From: Acytostelium subglobosum LB1
Lineage: Eukaryota > Evosea > Eumycetozoa > Acytosteliales > Acytosteliaceae
Direction of reading: 5' to 3'
DNA length: 20,879 nucleotides
Assembly: GCF_000787575.1 (NCBI RefSeq)
Contig: NW_012236480.1
Location: 1-20,879 of the forward strand
Shown here: one piece after another, positions 10,550 to 20,247 of the stretch
Position numbering within the stretch: the first letter of the stretch is position 1
How the letters are laid out: each line of letters opens with the position of its first letter
The notes under the pieces: generated by a model
Told to the model about the DNA's origin: nothing
The model's input: the letters and a program-made list of their open reading frames with translations, nothing else
Databases searched by the model: none
Program-made: the position numbers and the translations under genes

Positions 10550-12950
10550 TTACGTCTTGCCAGACGATTTGCCACTACTAAATATACTAAACTTGCCCTT
10601 CTTCTTTGTGCTGACGGGGAATTGAAGCGGGGCTAATGTTACATCGGACTGGGACACCTCTTGCTTGATGTTGAATGGCTTGATGGTGACGACAAACGTT
10701 GAGCCACTGACCAGCTCCACCACGGCGTCGTACCAGCCATCGCCACACTTTACTTTACACTCGTCGCCGATGCGTGGTGGCTGTACGTTGACGACGATCG
10801 ACTCGACGGGTGGCACGGTCTGCGCGTTCTCGCCATCCTCCAGATTGCCGCTGCTGGTGAGCGACCGCTCACTCGAGTTGGAGAGTGAGCCGCCGGGCAG
10901 CATCGGCTGCGACGACTTGCGGGGCACCGATCCGCTGCTGCTCAACGAGATGCTGCCGCTCATATTCAGTATGCTCTCTTTGCCCGACAAACTGTTCCGG
11001 CGCTCCTTGATGATTTGTTGCTGTTGCATCACTTGGTTGAGCTGTGACTTGTGTGAGGGCTCGCGCGTCAGCACTGGCTTTCTGCCCAGGCTGTCGTTGC
11101 CGCCGCCGTTCGAACTGATGCTGCTCTTGCCCGAGGTGATTCCATTTATGTTGAGTGAGCCGCCAATCATACTGTGGTGCGAGGAGGAGGGCGAGCTCGA
11201 GATGAGACTGCCCGAGGATGAGTCGCCCGTTGCCTGGAAGACGTGTAGAGATCCGCTCGTGGATAGATAACCATTGAGTCCGGTGTTTGATTGGAATTCT
11301 GGATGATCGCCGTCGTTGCGTGTCAATCTTGGAATGGTGCCTTTCTTGTTGTTGTTGCTGCTGCTGCTTGATGCTCCACGTGCAGCGTGCAGGTCAGAGA
11401 ATGAGGAGATAAGGTAGCCTTGATCAGAGGGGTCATCGCTGTCTGAATCATCGTCTAGTGGCTGGAAGAAATCGGACGACAGGATGTTGGTCGACTTGAA
11501 TGAACCTGAGCCCTGTCCGCTGCTGGTGCTTGATGATGCGCCTGTGGTCAGTGGCGACGGTGTGGTTGTGGCGATCTTGATTGGTGGGGTGATGGGCGCG
11601 GAAGAAGACCGCGCATGTCTGCTCAATGAGTCTAATATCTCTGCGCCATCCATTGTGCCCTTACTATTGGGCTGGCCCTTTTCATTGGACGTAGCCAGTA
11701 TGCTGGGTGGGGGCGGGGGTGTCATGCCCAGCTTGACCATGTAGCCATCGCGCTCCTGTACCAACTGGGCGATCATCTCCTTCATCAGCTTCTTCTCGCG
11801 CATCGCTCTAATAAAGTGCACCTTCAACTTTTGTATTGTGTAGTTCATCTCCTTCTTTTGTGCCTCGAGCTGTGTGACGCGCTCCTTGAGATCAGAGGAT
11901 GCGTTCTCGTCGTCGTGGTCGTCGTGCTGCTGTTGTGGCTCGTCGTCGAACGCGCCCGCTCGAATGCTGACCCTGTGCGCCTTCTTGGGGTCGTCGACCT
12001 GGTGCATCTTTATCCACGGGTGCTCCATTAGCTGAGTCGCGGTCGGTCGTCTGTTGATATCCCTGACGAAACAGGCCATCAAAAAGTTCTTGAGCTCGGA
12101 CGAGATGTTGGGCGGCAGAGGTGGGTGCGGGTTGTTGACCATGGCAAACATGGCTGGCATGGTACCCAGCTCCCAGTAGGGTGGGTTGCCGGTCAGCAGC
12201 TCCAGGATCGTGCAGCCCAAACTCCAGATGTCGCAGGCTGTGCTTCTGGCGTTCATGTCCATCTGGATGACCTCGGGCGCCATCCAAAAGGGTGTGCCGA
12301 CCACGGTCAGCTTGCGATCCAGCGCTGAATATGTACACGAGCCAAAGTCGGCTAGCTTGATGACGCCCTCCTTTGTGATCAGAATGTTGTCGCTCTTGAT
12401 ATCACGATGAATGACGCCCTTGTCGTGCAAGTATTCCAATCCACGCAGCACCTGGCATATGTAACGACTGAGCAATGGCTCTGCAAAGTTACCATATCGC
12501 TTGGCAATCTTTGCCAGTGATCCACCTTCAATGAACTCCAATGCAAAGAACAAGAACTTTGGTGTCTCATGTGATTCTATAAACTTGACAATATTGTTAT
12601 GTTGTAATGTTTGAAGTAGTTTGATCTCTTGCTATAATATTTGATTGATTGTATTGTTAGATCATTCATTCATTCATTCAATCTCAATCATTCATTCCAA
12701 TCAACATACCAATATACTTGGGAGTTGTTTCTCTGATATAATCGATTTCTCTATCTGTTTGACGGCACAAAAGTCACCTGTATCTGTATTCAATGCCTTG
12801 TAAACTTTACCAAATGCACCTTTACCGATGGCTTCACCAATTTGCTGTTTCATTCATCAGTCATAGTCAGTACTATAGTCTCCTTCTCCTCCTCTGGAGT
12901 ATAATAACACTTACGTATTTAGCAAATGGGTCTTGAGCATCCATTGTCAT
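10550..12950 (-). CDS. Ser/Thr protein kinase, Cdc7/SepA/MAP3K-epsilon type, with C-terminal Tudor-like module
   Basis: Proposed complement(join(10550..12631,12710..12844,12915..12950)), 750 aa; a second in-frame ATG at 12944 would give 748. Both introns (78 and 70 bp) are phase 0. The kinase domain spans about residues 13-264: Gly loop GKGAFG (19-24), catalytic Lys41, helix-C Glu59, HRDIKSDN with Asp134, DFG with Asp152, GTPFWMAPE (169-177), then [16 protein letters not shown], a signature typical of the Cdc7/SepA/MAP3K-epsilon group acting in septation and cytokinesis signalling. All catalytic residues are present, so it should be active. A coiled coil follows (about 305-360: [20 protein letters not shown]), then a long Ser-rich low-complexity tail. 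Near the end, [20 protein letters not shown] resembles a Tudor/Agenet-type small beta barrel. A basic tail closes the protein. The subfamily is judged from motifs; a STE20-type kinase is the alternative. Confidence 0.88.
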
Positions 12951-14473
12951 ACAGGCAAGTGTAATAATACTGATCTGTGATCTGTAATGATGATGATGCT
13001 AGAGTTGCTAGAGTTGCTATTGCTGTATTATTGTCGTTTTATAGTTGTCGTTGTATCGTTTGTATTATTGTTAGTGAATGTATGTATAAAAATATAACAA
13101 TATATATTTATTCTATCTATCTATAACATTTATAAAAGAAAGGAAACATGATCACATGACATGAACTCGAGTGACAGAGGATGGCTAAACACACACACGT
13201 GCACACACCAACAACAAGTACAACTAACAACCAACAAACAAAGAATAAAAAAAGGGTGAGATCTCCAATTCATTCACTCTTTGACAGTCCAATAATCCAG
13301 TTTGAAGAGTGTGAAGTGAAGTGAAGTGAATGAGTGTGAGTGGGTGTTTACAATGGTTGGTGATGAAGATGATGATCCGTTGTTGATTAAATGTGGGTCC
13401 GCGAGTGGGTGCGCGGATGTAATAATAGTAGCAATATAGTAGTGGCGCCGTAAGCATGATCAGTGTTAAGTGTAATGGCCACATGTCGATCATGGGCATG
13501 ATGGTCAAGTCACCAGAGTACAACCTGTAGCTTGATGTTTGTTGATTGTGTGTGTATTTGTTTGTGTGTTTGTTTGATTGTGTGTGGTGTCGTTTGATCA
13601 ATCAATCAACCACTAACGAACATAACAAAGTTGATTGATATTAAAACTGATGGTTGAGTGATTGAGTGAATGATGTTGTATGTATGTGGACGTGTGATGG
13701 CTTCAATCCAGTGATAATCTTGGAATGTTCGTTTGGGCCATCAATGATACATAAATAAAATGGATGGTCCAATCACCTACCTGTATTGTTCCTGATGTCT
13801 TTCTCTCTCTCTCTTTTTGATATCTTATATCTGTTATATATATGTCGTGGTATCTGTATCTTTAAGAGTTGATGTCAGAATCAATCAATCAAATCAATCA
13901 ACACCTGCTTATATGATTGAATTGTGTGTATGTTTGTGAAAGTTATAATAATAATAATAAAAGTATGTTGTTTGTGTGTTGTGTTGGTGTTATTTATGTG
14001 TCTCTTCTGTAATTGACTGGTTTAGACCAATGATTGATAGGGCTCATGTGAGGTCCTCACACAGAGAAAACAAAACAAAACAAACAAAACAACGTTGGCC
14101 CACATTGGTGTTGTTTCAGGTCCCTAAAATTATTTTTGAGAAGACTCGCCCAACAAACCAAAAAAAAGATATTAATTAAAATATATCTATTTTGCAAAAT
14201 TGTTTTTTTTTAAAGTGATTTTTGCATCATTGCCCTGGGATCGACGACAATCAATCAATCAATTAATCAATTAACGAAAGTGTTTATGGAATCCATTTAA
14301 GAGTTATTTGACTTGGTGGGGCTTTGAGAGGAGGAAAAAAAAAGCAGTGATACATTTGGGGATTGATGGATGGATGGATTGATGGATGGGATTGATTACT
14401 ACTACAATACAGTCACAGGAGTCGTCTATTGGATTGATGGATGAATGGATCGATGAACCCGTCTGAAGGACGA
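12951..14473. other. 1.5-kb region without a convincing gene
   Basis: It should contain the kinase promoter (near 12951) and the 3' end of the Vti1-like gene (near 14473). Seen within it: AT-rich TATA-like sequence (13080-13135); a CA/CACGTG-containing stretch (13187-13208); GTGAA repeats (13312-13330); a less AT-rich patch around 13395-13520 with a CATGATC/GATCATG inverted pair; a CT run (13800-13816); an ATA microsatellite (13948-13962); and GGAT/TGAT repeats (14360-14455). ORFs here look random. An unrecognised ncRNA is possible but unsupported. Confidence 0.45.
14360..14455. repeat. GGAT/TGAT tetranucleotide repeats
   Basis: Two clusters of GATGGATTGATGGATGG-type units lie just downstream of the minus-strand Vti1-like gene. 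Confidence 0.75.
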
Positions 14474-15265
14474 TTAATGTACTTTCTGGTCCGGTGAGTT
14501 CTGGTTCTTCTTCATGTAGACGAATATGACAATGAGTGCAGCGGCCAACGCCAGAATTCCAACTACTGTGATCTTTAGAGCATTCCTCTTGACGAATGGA
14601 ACAAAACCGTTCTCACGCAGATAGATATCTGACTTTGGTCCGTTTCGCAGGTCATCTAAATCCTCTTCCTCCACATAGTTGTCCACATCCTCTCTAATCA
14701 CAATGTTGGCCTCATCGAAACGGATTTTCTTTTGCTGTTGTTGTCGATGTTAGCTATTTGTGGAGACGTCTCTGTTTATAGTGACGAATGAAACATACAC
14801 TCTTTGGCTTTGATTGAACACCTGTGATCTTTTCCAAATCATTCTTTCTATCTCTGATTATATTAAGGTACTCGTCAATACTAAAAGGGGAGGGGAGTAA
14901 TGTTAGTATGAATGTTGTCAGGTCTACACATCCCGATATCACTCGGTAATATAAATATTTACACTGGTCTCTCTGTTGCAATCTGTCCAGAGTTCTGTGC
15001 ACTATACTCCAACTGTTGGACCTGTTTGATTGATTGATTGTATGAGCGAGAGATATAGTGAATTAGTGAATGAGCCAGTTTGGTTATGAGTTGGCTAGAC
15101 ACATACAATCTCGTGAGCCTCCTCCAAGTCTGACTCGACCTTGTTTATCAATATGAGTTGTTGATCATGAGAGATAATTGGATTGCTCAAAGAGTTCAAG
15201 TCTGTCTTTAATGTTTCAGCAAGCTCCTTAAAGTCCTGTTTATATTGTTGGAATACGTGATTCAT
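14474..15265 (-). CDS. Tail-anchored protein with Vti1-like N-terminal domain, no evident SNARE motif
   Basis: Proposed complement(join(14474..14734,14799..14880,14963..15021,15107..15265)), 186 aa. The three introns are 64, 82 and 85 bp, with CTAAC or CTAAT motifs, and the frame is maintained throughout. Residues 1 to about 95 form three predicted helices (FQQYKQDFKELAETLKTDL; LILINKVESDLEEAHEIVQQ; VIDEYLNIIRDRKNDLEKI) matching the three-helix N-terminal domain of Vti1-type v-SNAREs. After a basic KPKSQKK linker, the region 105-151 is acidic and irregular (DNYVEEEDLDDLRNG) rather than a roughly 60-residue heptad SNARE helix. One transmembrane segment (152-174) and a short 12-residue tail end the protein, giving type IV topology. 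It probably acts at endomembranes. The missing SNARE motif could mean an atypical regulator, or an error in my exon model; exon 2's GTAAAT donor is the weakest junction. Confidence 0.68.
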
Positions 15266-15564
15266 ATCTCTTTATATATGATATATATATATATAATTAT
15301 TATAAGTACTAGTATGTATATCTATGTAAGTATGTTTGTGTTGGTTGTGTTTTATTGAGCGAGAGATATTGGTGTGGTCCTTGCTTGACATCTCATTCAA
15401 CTTCTTCTTTTGGGATTCTGTCTCACGTTTTGACGATCTGTCACCCTAACCCATAAACTTTGTTTCTGCTAACTAATTGGACACAAGGTCAACCGAGGCA
15501 CGACCATGTCAATACATCACGATGACGACCTGTCAAGTCGTAAGAAGAAGAAAGGTTATCATTA
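15266..15564. promoter_or_regulatory. Divergent promoter region (Vti1-like / W-x-P-W protein)
   Basis: This 299-bp AT-rich spacer has a (TA)n tract at 15271-15300, suitable as a core promoter of the minus-strand gene, and pyrimidine-rich sequence near 15380-15420. The last 60 bp hold the uORF described separately. Confidence 0.45.
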
Positions 15565-15565
15565 A
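15506..15565 (+). promoter_or_regulatory. uORF ending in a TAATG overlap with the main start codon
   Basis: ATG 15506 encodes 19 residues (MSIHHDDDLSSRKKKKGYH). Its TAA (15563-15565) shares one base with the ATG (15565-15567) of the 390-aa gene. If the transcript starts upstream, ribosomes could translate this peptide and reinitiate at the overlap. It is seen only as sequence; no transcript evidence is available. Confidence 0.4.
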
Positions 15566-16737
15566 TGTATAGAATACAATTATCAGCATTATGTAGAAGA
15601 CAGATTGTACACTGCAATATTTGTAGTAGTAATAGTCTATTACCAACAACAATAAACAACGTTGGTCATCAGTGGACACAGAGGGCGATAACCTCATTGA
15701 TATCGCCCGTCACCAAGTCATCGAACAATACAAACAAACATATACATACAACAACAACAACACATAATAATGGCACATTGAACAGTAATGGAGGTGGATG
15801 TGGTCCAACAACTCTTAGATATTATAGAGTATCATCTCACAGAGAACAGGTCAGCAAGGAGGTAGTCGATGCAATAGATTTATACAAGAATACACCATTT
15901 GTACCATCGATCACGAATGGTAACGAAGAGGGGAGTGGCGATTCAAGAAACTATACCATTCTAAACACTGGCCAACGAGAACATTTGATCGCGTTTAGAC
16001 GATTGATGATATCGCTAGGTATCGATAAAGAGGGCGAAGAGCCACAATTCAAACGATACTATGGCCTGACGATGAAGCACATTCAGTCCGATGATATGCT
16101 CAATGGCATTTTAAAGAGGAAACATGGCGGATCAATGGCTCGCATGCTTGCCTACCTGTTCCCAGACTATCAATGGCTGCCCTGGCTGTTCAAACATGCA
16201 CCCAAAGGCCTCTACGACGACCCTCAGACCGTGCGCGAAATGCTCCGTTGGTATGCCAACGAACAGCTCCTGCGACCGCACGACTTCTTCTCGTTCTCGC
16301 CATTCCACTTTGCTCGTATGGGTCTGAACATTGACTTTATCCAGTACCGCCGCCATCTAATAGAGACATTCCCCGAGGTGGAATGGTGCCCATGGATGTT
16401 CTACAAGAAGCCGTCGTGGATTTGGCACTCGGCCTCCATGCGCCAATACTTTGCCGAGTGGACGTTGCGCACCTTTGACATTACAAAGAGCGAGTTTTGT
16501 TTCTTGGATCTGCAACGCAACAACGTCTTCTACTCGACCACTCTGTATAGCCAGCTGGGGCCTACGCACTATGATGTAGCGCGTGCGATCTACCCCGACG
16601 AGAAATGGAACGAAGCAGAATTCGATATCAAAGCCATCAAGATCAGTGGCGTCATTGATCTTGTCGAGTTTGAGATGAATGCTGATCCGTCAAAGAACTC
16701 TGGTGATTACTTTAGCGACGTCAATATACCAGAGTAG
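15565..16737 (+). CDS. Probable organelle-targeted protein with repeated W-x-P-W modules
   Basis: Single exon, 390 aa. The N-terminus (residues 1 to about 50) is rich in Arg, Ser and hydrophobic residues with few acids (MYRIQLSALCRRQIVHCNIC), consistent with a mitochondrial presequence. A Thr/Asn/Gly-rich linker runs to about 83. The C-terminal two thirds hold a repeated module: FPDYQWLPWLF (199-209) and FPEVEWCPWMF (269-279), each followed by a Pro/Trp- and Arg-containing stretch (WIWHSASMRQYFAEW), with a decayed third copy at YPDEKW (343-348). I recall similar YPE-x-W-x-PW-F repeats in algal and plant proteins but cannot name the family. Function unknown. It is convergent with the 120-aa gene. 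Confidence 0.8.
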   Translation: MYRIQLSALCRRQIVHCNICSSNSLLPTTINNVGHQWTQRAITSLISPVTKSSNNTNKHIHTTTTTHNNGTLNSNGGGCGPTTLRYYRVSSHREQVSKEVVDAIDLYKNTPFVPSITNGNEEGSGDSRNYTILNTGQREHLIAFRRLMISLGIDKEGEEPQFKRYYGLTMKHIQSDDMLNGILKRKHGGSMARMLAYLFPDYQWLPWLFKHAPKGLYDDPQTVREMLRWYANEQLLRPHDFFSFSPFHFARMGLNIDFIQYRRHLIETFPEVEWCPWMFYKKPSWIWHSASMRQYFAEWTLRTFDITKSEFCFLDLQRNNVFYSTTLYSQLGPTHYDVARAIYPDEKWNEAEFDIKAIKISGVIDLVEFEMNADPSKNSGDYFSDVNIPE

Positions 16738-17025
16738 TGTAGATACATTAAATACCTTCTCACTCAATTCCAATCAGTGTCACTGAATGTGTGTGATCGC
16801 TTGTGTGATTGGTTGTCGTCTGCCTTCTTGATGCATCACTGTGTGTATGTTCTTTGGGTCGTTTGATGACCCTTCAACCTATCTATCATATATGTTTGAT
16901 TGAGTTGAGATTTACTCAAGCCTGCTGTTGACGTCGTTGTTGATGCTGCTGCTGTTGCTGCTTTTATTGTTGTTGCTATTGTACCATTCGCTTAAACTCC
17001 TTCCGCTATTCAATCAATCATATAA
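16738..17025. other. Convergent 3' intergenic region
   Basis: This 288-bp space lies between two stop codons. It contains a TGTTG/CTG trinucleotide-like stretch (16921-16980) and CAATCAATCA (17011-17020). No gene is seen. Confidence 0.4.
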
Positions 17026-17551
17026 TTAATTGGTGAGTATCTTCTGGTTCTCAGCGTATAGCTTGTAGTCGATCTCCCATTCAGAGTAGTACTTCCTCAC
17101 ATTGATCTCTGTTGTGATGATAATGATTATGATTATCAGTTAGTTAGTTCCTATGCTTGATTGACCATTGTTATGGTATGATAACATACCATTTCCCTCG
17201 GATGGGACGACAGATTGTGGACCATAGCAAATGATCTCTCCTGATCTCATCTTGCTAACCTTCTCGTATGGGTTCATAGCAAAGCCAGCCTTTCTGAACT
17301 TATTGATGGTGTTTGGGAAACGATCGTATCTGATGTAGTCTGGCTGTCCACCCTGAAGTTTCAAGTACTTGGCGGTATATCTATTGTATAGCATCATCGG
17401 GACATATATCAGTGTCAGTCGGTCTGTGTTCAATCATTCATTGATTGAATTTAATCGCTTACATGAGTTCAGTTGCACTTATCAAGTTCTGTCTGCGCTC
17501 TGTTGCCTGTCTGATGACGTCGATCTCTTGTTGTGTCAATTCAGTGTCCAT
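17026..17551 (-). CDS. Unrecognised 120-aa protein
   Basis: Proposed complement(join(17026..17108,17190..17380,17463..17551)), 120 aa. The introns are 81 and 82 bp with GT-AG ends, and phases 1 and 2 match across the junctions. The N-terminus MDTELTQQEIDVIRQATERR is a charged helix. The middle (YTAKYLKLQGGQPDYIRYDR, then FPNTINKFRKAGFAMNPYEK) is basic and aromatic. The C-terminus (INVRKYYSEWEIDYKLYAEN) is another charged helix. There is no signal peptide, membrane segment or Cys pair. Three exons, sensible junctions and non-repetitive sequence argue that it is real. The size and composition would suit a small organellar complex subunit, but that is only a guess. It is divergent from the M28 peptidase gene, 231 bp between starts. 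Confidence 0.65.
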
Positions 17552-17782
17552 CCTTGATGTTATATATATCTATCTGTCTATCTCTGTTTTGTCTTGAGAA
17601 CAAAGTAAAGTGCGCTGAGCAACAGGATGTGCAGAATCTAAAGAATGAAAAAATGAAGTCTTTCAAGACTTCTCCAAGTCGACACCACTCAATGCATGAA
17701 TACTAAAGTGTTCCCAACAACATCCAACCTTTATTATTAGTATAGTATCATTACATCTATAAATATATATTACACTTGAACA

Positions 17783-20009
17783 ATGTTGAACGCCACTCAA
17801 GTAGAAGAAGATGATGACTTGGAGGAGGGTAATGAAATGCAGGAGCAACCTACATTCTTGGACGCACTGGTTCAGCCTGAAGGACAAGCAGCAGCTAGAC
17901 AGTCGTATGTAATATGAATGAGATCAACTTCAAAGCCAAGATGTTAACTCATTCAATCATTCATTCGCATTCATTCTTAATTACAGTCAGGTACTGCCTG
18001 GTCTCAACTTTATCTACTCACCGCGATGCATGAAGTGTTCTGGACTATTCATTGGTATCATTGCACTTTTGTTCTCTGTAGTACTTCTCTCGGTCTCATT
18101 GTCAACATCATTAGTTCGTATGTTATCATCCCCGTTGCGAACATGGGAGCACCAAACAACTAACTCCCTCGATACTCAATCACTTATATTAGACGAAGGA
18201 AACGATAGCTCAGAGGATATTAATCCTGCCGATCAACTCAATTTCAACTCAAAGTTACCTCTTTGGGTGTTGGACTCGATCGATGTAAATAGAATCATAT
18301 CAAATGTACAGTATCTATCAAGCGAAGAGCTGCAGGGTAGACAACCTGGCACGCCTGGCGAGGCACTGGCCGCACAACACGCAGAGACCATCTTCAAAAC
18401 CGCTGGTCTGCAACCAATGGGAGACAATGGCACTTACATTCAAAAGGTGCCTCTGGTGACCACCTCCATCACCAACACACCTACCTTGTCGATCGCTTCC
18501 GCCACTGGATCACTCAATCTCCAGTACACACTCAACTTTACTCTCACCACCGAGACCAACGACTCCTCGGTCTCTCTATCATCAACACCTCTGGTGTTTG
18601 TTGGCTATGGTATCGTAGCACCAAACCTTTCATGGGATGATTACAAGTCAATAGGTAAGTTAATTGGTACTATTGGAGAGTATGAAGCGTTCTCAGCCTC
18701 TAATCAATCAAATCCATTCCACTCATAAGACGTCAAGGGCAAGGTAGTCTTGGTATTGTTTGGATCACCAAGTTCATTCAACGCTACGGACGCTGGATAC
18801 TATGGACGCACGACAAAGAAGTATGAAGCGGCTAGAAAGCATGGCTGCGCAGGTATAATGTTCTTAAACTCTGCCCAAGATGGCCAAAAGTGGAGTCAGA
18901 TAGTGCAGCAGTATCAGACTGTAATGATGTCGTTGGAGAAGCAATCACAGCAGAGCCCACTCTCAATCAGAGGTTGGATCAGTGAGGGTGCGTCAAACCA
19001 AATAGCATCAACGTCCATTCAACCAACTACATTTGACAAATGGATAGAGAGTGCAAATCAGACGACCTTTCAACCGATTGACACCCAACTCACAGTCTCC
19101 ACTACATTAAGTGTATGTAATAGCAGGATGGAAATGAAGATGACCCGTCATCATAGTTTCGTTCTCTCATACACAACTAATCAATCAATCAAACTAATCA
19201 AATCCAATCCAAACAGGTAACCAATACACATATTGAAGGACAGTCTGTAATTGCTGGTGTGATTGGCGCAAAGCACCCCAACGATGTTATTGTTGTGATG
19301 GCCCATCATGATCACTTGGGAACACGCACTGTAAATGGCAAAACAGAGGTTTATCATGGCGCAGTTGACAATGCAAGTGGAGCAGCACTACTCCTTGAGA
19401 TGGCCACCGTACTTGGACTCTACGCCAAGATAGCATCGACACCAACATTCTCAGAGGTCGGTCCCATCTATCCAATGGACCGTACACTCATGTTTGTCAG
19501 TGTGACAGCAGAGGAGTACGGATTGCTTGGCTCACAGTACTTTATTGATCACTTTGACCAGCAGAACAAGCACATTGTATCCGCCGTCAACTTTGACATT
19601 GTAAACTTCCTCAACGTCACCAGAGATGTCACGCTGCTGGGTCGGACTGGCGCCTTTGTTGGACCAGTTTGTCAATGCCTCGGCCGTGGACGAGAAGATG
19701 ACAGTGTCGCCCGACAGATTCCCCCAGATCCATATGCTCTACAGGAATGATCAACTGTCATTCTTGAACCGCGGGATCCCTGCCGTCACACTGGCCACTG
19801 GATCCAACTTTACCGATCAACCAAGCACTTATTATCAAGAGCAACTGACCACGTATCTGGATACTATCTACCATACACCAAAGGACATTGTTTATCCAAA
19901 CTACTCATTCTTGGGCAGTGTCCAACAGGCAAGGATTGCTTCTCGTTTGGTTTACTACCTATGTAACTCAAACCTGATTCCAAACGTCACATCTCCACTG
20001 TTCCAATAA
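17783..20009 (+). CDS. Type II membrane PA/M28-family zinc metallopeptidase, one frame break
   Basis: Exons 17783..17904, 17987..18654, 18730..19112 and 19217..20009; the introns (82, 75, 104 bp) are GT-AG and keep frame. Length is about 654 aa if the frame break is a single surplus base. It has a cytosolic acidic N-terminus (EEDDDLEEGNE), a signal-anchor at about 59-83 (SGLFIGIIALLFSVVLLSVS) and a lumenal or extracellular remainder with N-glycosylation sequons. The PA-domain region contains FVGYGIVAPNLSWDDYKS and VKGKVVLVL. M28 zinc site: H421 in HHDHLG with D423, D442 in VDNASG, E490-E491 in TAEEYG, D518 in NFD, and the last His in IYHTPKD (about 610). The set is complete, so it is probably an aminopeptidase or carboxypeptidase. 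The frame changes between about 19640 and 19665 (GRTG to APLLDQF), separating the final His from the other ligands. Confidence 0.85.
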
Positions 20010-20010
20010 A
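20005..20010 (+). terminator. AATAAA polyadenylation signal overlapping the M28 stop codon
   Basis: CAATAAA at the end of the M28 gene includes the TAA stop (20007-20009). It is followed by A-rich DNA. Confidence 0.5.
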
Positions 20011-20247
20011 AAAATAGTAAATAATGTTGCATTTTAAATTTACATTTAGTAGATAAAAAAAACAACATAAAAAATTGTGGCAACTTTTTTTTTGTGTTAC
20101 TACACGTCGAAGACGTGCACTTGGTTTATTATACATTAGTCGTTCTAAATAAGGGGCTATTTGGTGAGCCAGTCAGGGATGCTGACAGGTGGTGTTGCCA
20201 ATTTCGAATTCAAAACCGGACAAATTTGGTTTTTGACCTCATCGATT

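Noticed and set aside
10665-11270. 201-codon plus-strand ORF
   Set aside because: Antisense of the Ser-rich kinase tail; no independent protein features.
13224-13601. 125-codon minus-strand ORF
   Set aside because: Composition is that of repetitive TG/CA-rich intergenic DNA, with no family resemblance and no splice or promoter support.
15444-15452. CCCTAACCC, telomere-like
   Set aside because: Only one and a half units, with no array.
15449-15456. ACCCATAA, resembling the dictyostelid upstream element of snRNA/ncRNA genes
   Set aside because: No recognisable ncRNA about 60 bp downstream; the site sits in the leader of a protein gene and is probably chance.
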